Positions 8,365 through 9,038 of a stretch of 9,038 bases of DNA are shown here, in pieces. The translations under genes and the position numbers were made by a program. Below the pieces are notes generated by a model. The model saw only the letters and a list, made by a program, of their open reading frames with translations, made no database searches and was not told the origin of the DNA. The number at the start of each line of letters is the position of its first letter. Within the stretch, counting starts at the first letter, position 1. Source of the DNA: JANPEF01 sp046596055 (GTDB lineage Bacteria > Eisenbacteria > RBG-16-71-46 > DASYSL01); the NCBI GenBank assembly GCA_046596055.1, contig JBKJNH010000113.1, forward strand, positions 1 to 9,038, in the 5' to 3' direction.

Positions 8365-9037
8365 CGTTCATCCTCCCCTGCCCCGCGACCGTGCGGCGGT
8401 CGATCATCCACCACAGCGCGGTCGAGAGCACGAGCGCGACGGCGAATCCGGCGCGCAGTTCGGGTTGAGCGGCAACGACTTCGAGCGAGCGCCCGAGGGG
8501 AGCGAGGGGAACCAGGGCCTGGGCGGCGAACTCGCGCGCGCGCAGTCCGAGCGACAACAGCGACATGGCGCGGTCGAAGGCGCCGACGAAGGCGCCGACC
8601 GAACCGGAGAACAGGGCCGAGAAGACATCGCGCAGGCCGATGGCCGCCGTCTCGCGCCACGGCGAGGCGAAGGCGATGACCCCCGAGGCAAGGAGGGCGG
8701 CGCCGGAACCCGTGTACGCCGCACCGGCGATCCGGATCCAGCGCGGGCGGCTGGCGGCGCGCGCGATCCGGTCGGCGGCCACCGCGGCGACGATGCGGTC
8801 CGCGAGGCCCGCAGGCGGAGCGGCGGGCGTGGCAGGCAATCCGGCCAGGCCGGCAAAGAGGGCGCGGAAGTGGCGGACCTCGGCGGCGCACTCGCGGCAG
8901 TGCGCCAGATGTGCGGCGACCCGGGTGCGCTCGGCGCCGTGCAGCTCCCCGTCGAGCCAGCGCAGCATCAGGCCGGGCTGCGCAACCAGGTGCGCGGTCC
9001 GGCGATCGGCGGCTGGGGTCGTGCGCTTCGGGGTCAT
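8345..9037 (-). CDS. Membrane-bound zinc-finger (zf-HC2/ZAS) anti-sigma factor
   Basis: The product has 230 residues from the ATG at 9037. The N-terminal region holds LMLRWLDGELHGAERTRVAAHLAHCRECAAEV, with the anti-sigma zinc motif HX3CX2C formed by H43, C47 and C50. Such proteins hold an ECF sigma factor at the membrane until a signal releases it. Two hydrophobic segments follow: about 102-126 (IRIAGAAYTGSGAALLASGVIAFA) and about 196-214 (GFAVALVLSTALWWMI). They leave an outside loop of about 70 residues and a short cytoplasmic tail. The start is in an ATGA (9037-9034), the usual overlap with an upstream sigma-factor stop, but that gene lies outside the window so this is inferred. The downstream bactofilin-like gene overlaps by 20 bases. 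The true start could be upstream of the window edge, although the ZAS layout fits this ATG. Confidence 0.85.
   Translation of the reverse strand: MTPKRTTPAADRRTAHLVAQPGLMLRWLDGELHGAERTRVAAHLAHCRECAAEVRHFRALFAGLAGLPATPAAPPAGLADRIVAAVAADRIARAASRPRWIRIAGAAYTGSGAALLASGVIAFASPWRETAAIGLRDVFSALFSGSVGAFVGAFDRAMSLLSLGLRAREFAAQALVPLAPLGRSLEVVAAQPELRAGFAVALVLSTALWWMIDRRTVAGQGRMNDVSAFI
8371..8378 (-). promoter_or_regulatory. Ribosome binding site of the bactofilin-like gene
   Basis: GGGGAGGA on the minus strand, 6 bases before the ATG at 8364, lies within the coding end of the anti-sigma gene. It is the best ribosome site in the window and decides this overlapping start. Confidence 0.75.
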
Positions 9038-9038
9038 G

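Overview
The window is very GC-rich and gene-dense, and reads as chromosomal DNA from a Gram-negative bacterium with an outer membrane. The clues are an Omp85-type outer-membrane barrel, exported proteins with signal peptides, and a secreted protein ending in an 'FPNPF...' domain (FlgD-like / type IX sorting-like). That ending is typical of FCB-related candidate phyla such as Eisenbacteria or Krumholzibacteriota. This placement is inferred from protein style and was not tested by any search.

Left block, + strand, bases 2-5836. Six genes run the same way with almost no gaps: the 3' end of rlmN (23S rRNA/tRNA adenine C2 methyltransferase), a membrane sensor histidine kinase of the NtrY/NtrB type, an NtrC-family sigma-54 activator, an Omp85-like outer-membrane beta-barrel, a small exported DUF4390-like protein, and a GNAT acetyltransferase. 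The kinase and regulator overlap by ATGA, and the regulator and barrel overlap by GTGA. The next spacings are 8 and 11 bases. The block therefore looks like one operon in which a two-component system is translationally tied to envelope proteins.

Right block, - strand, bases 9037-5840. Reading right to left there is a zinc-binding (HX3CX2C) membrane anti-sigma factor and then a signal-peptide-bearing, multi-pass membrane protein with a bactofilin-like repeat domain; these two genes overlap by 20 bases. Next comes a 248-base intergenic region with two abutting RNA hairpins, an AT-rich island and a 10-base direct repeat. Last is a secreted HExxH metalloprotease-like protein. The anti-sigma gene begins in an ATGA at the window edge, which suggests an overlapping upstream gene, probably an ECF sigma factor, just outside the window.

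The two blocks converge, with their stop codons only 3 bases apart. No rRNA, tRNA, CRISPR array, insertion sequence or prophage gene was seen. The most interesting parts are the regulatory and envelope pairings (kinase/NtrC with barrel and DUF4390; anti-sigma with exported bactofilin-like membrane protein) and the tandem hairpin at 7076-7138, whose mismatches become G-U pairs only on the minus-strand RNA.
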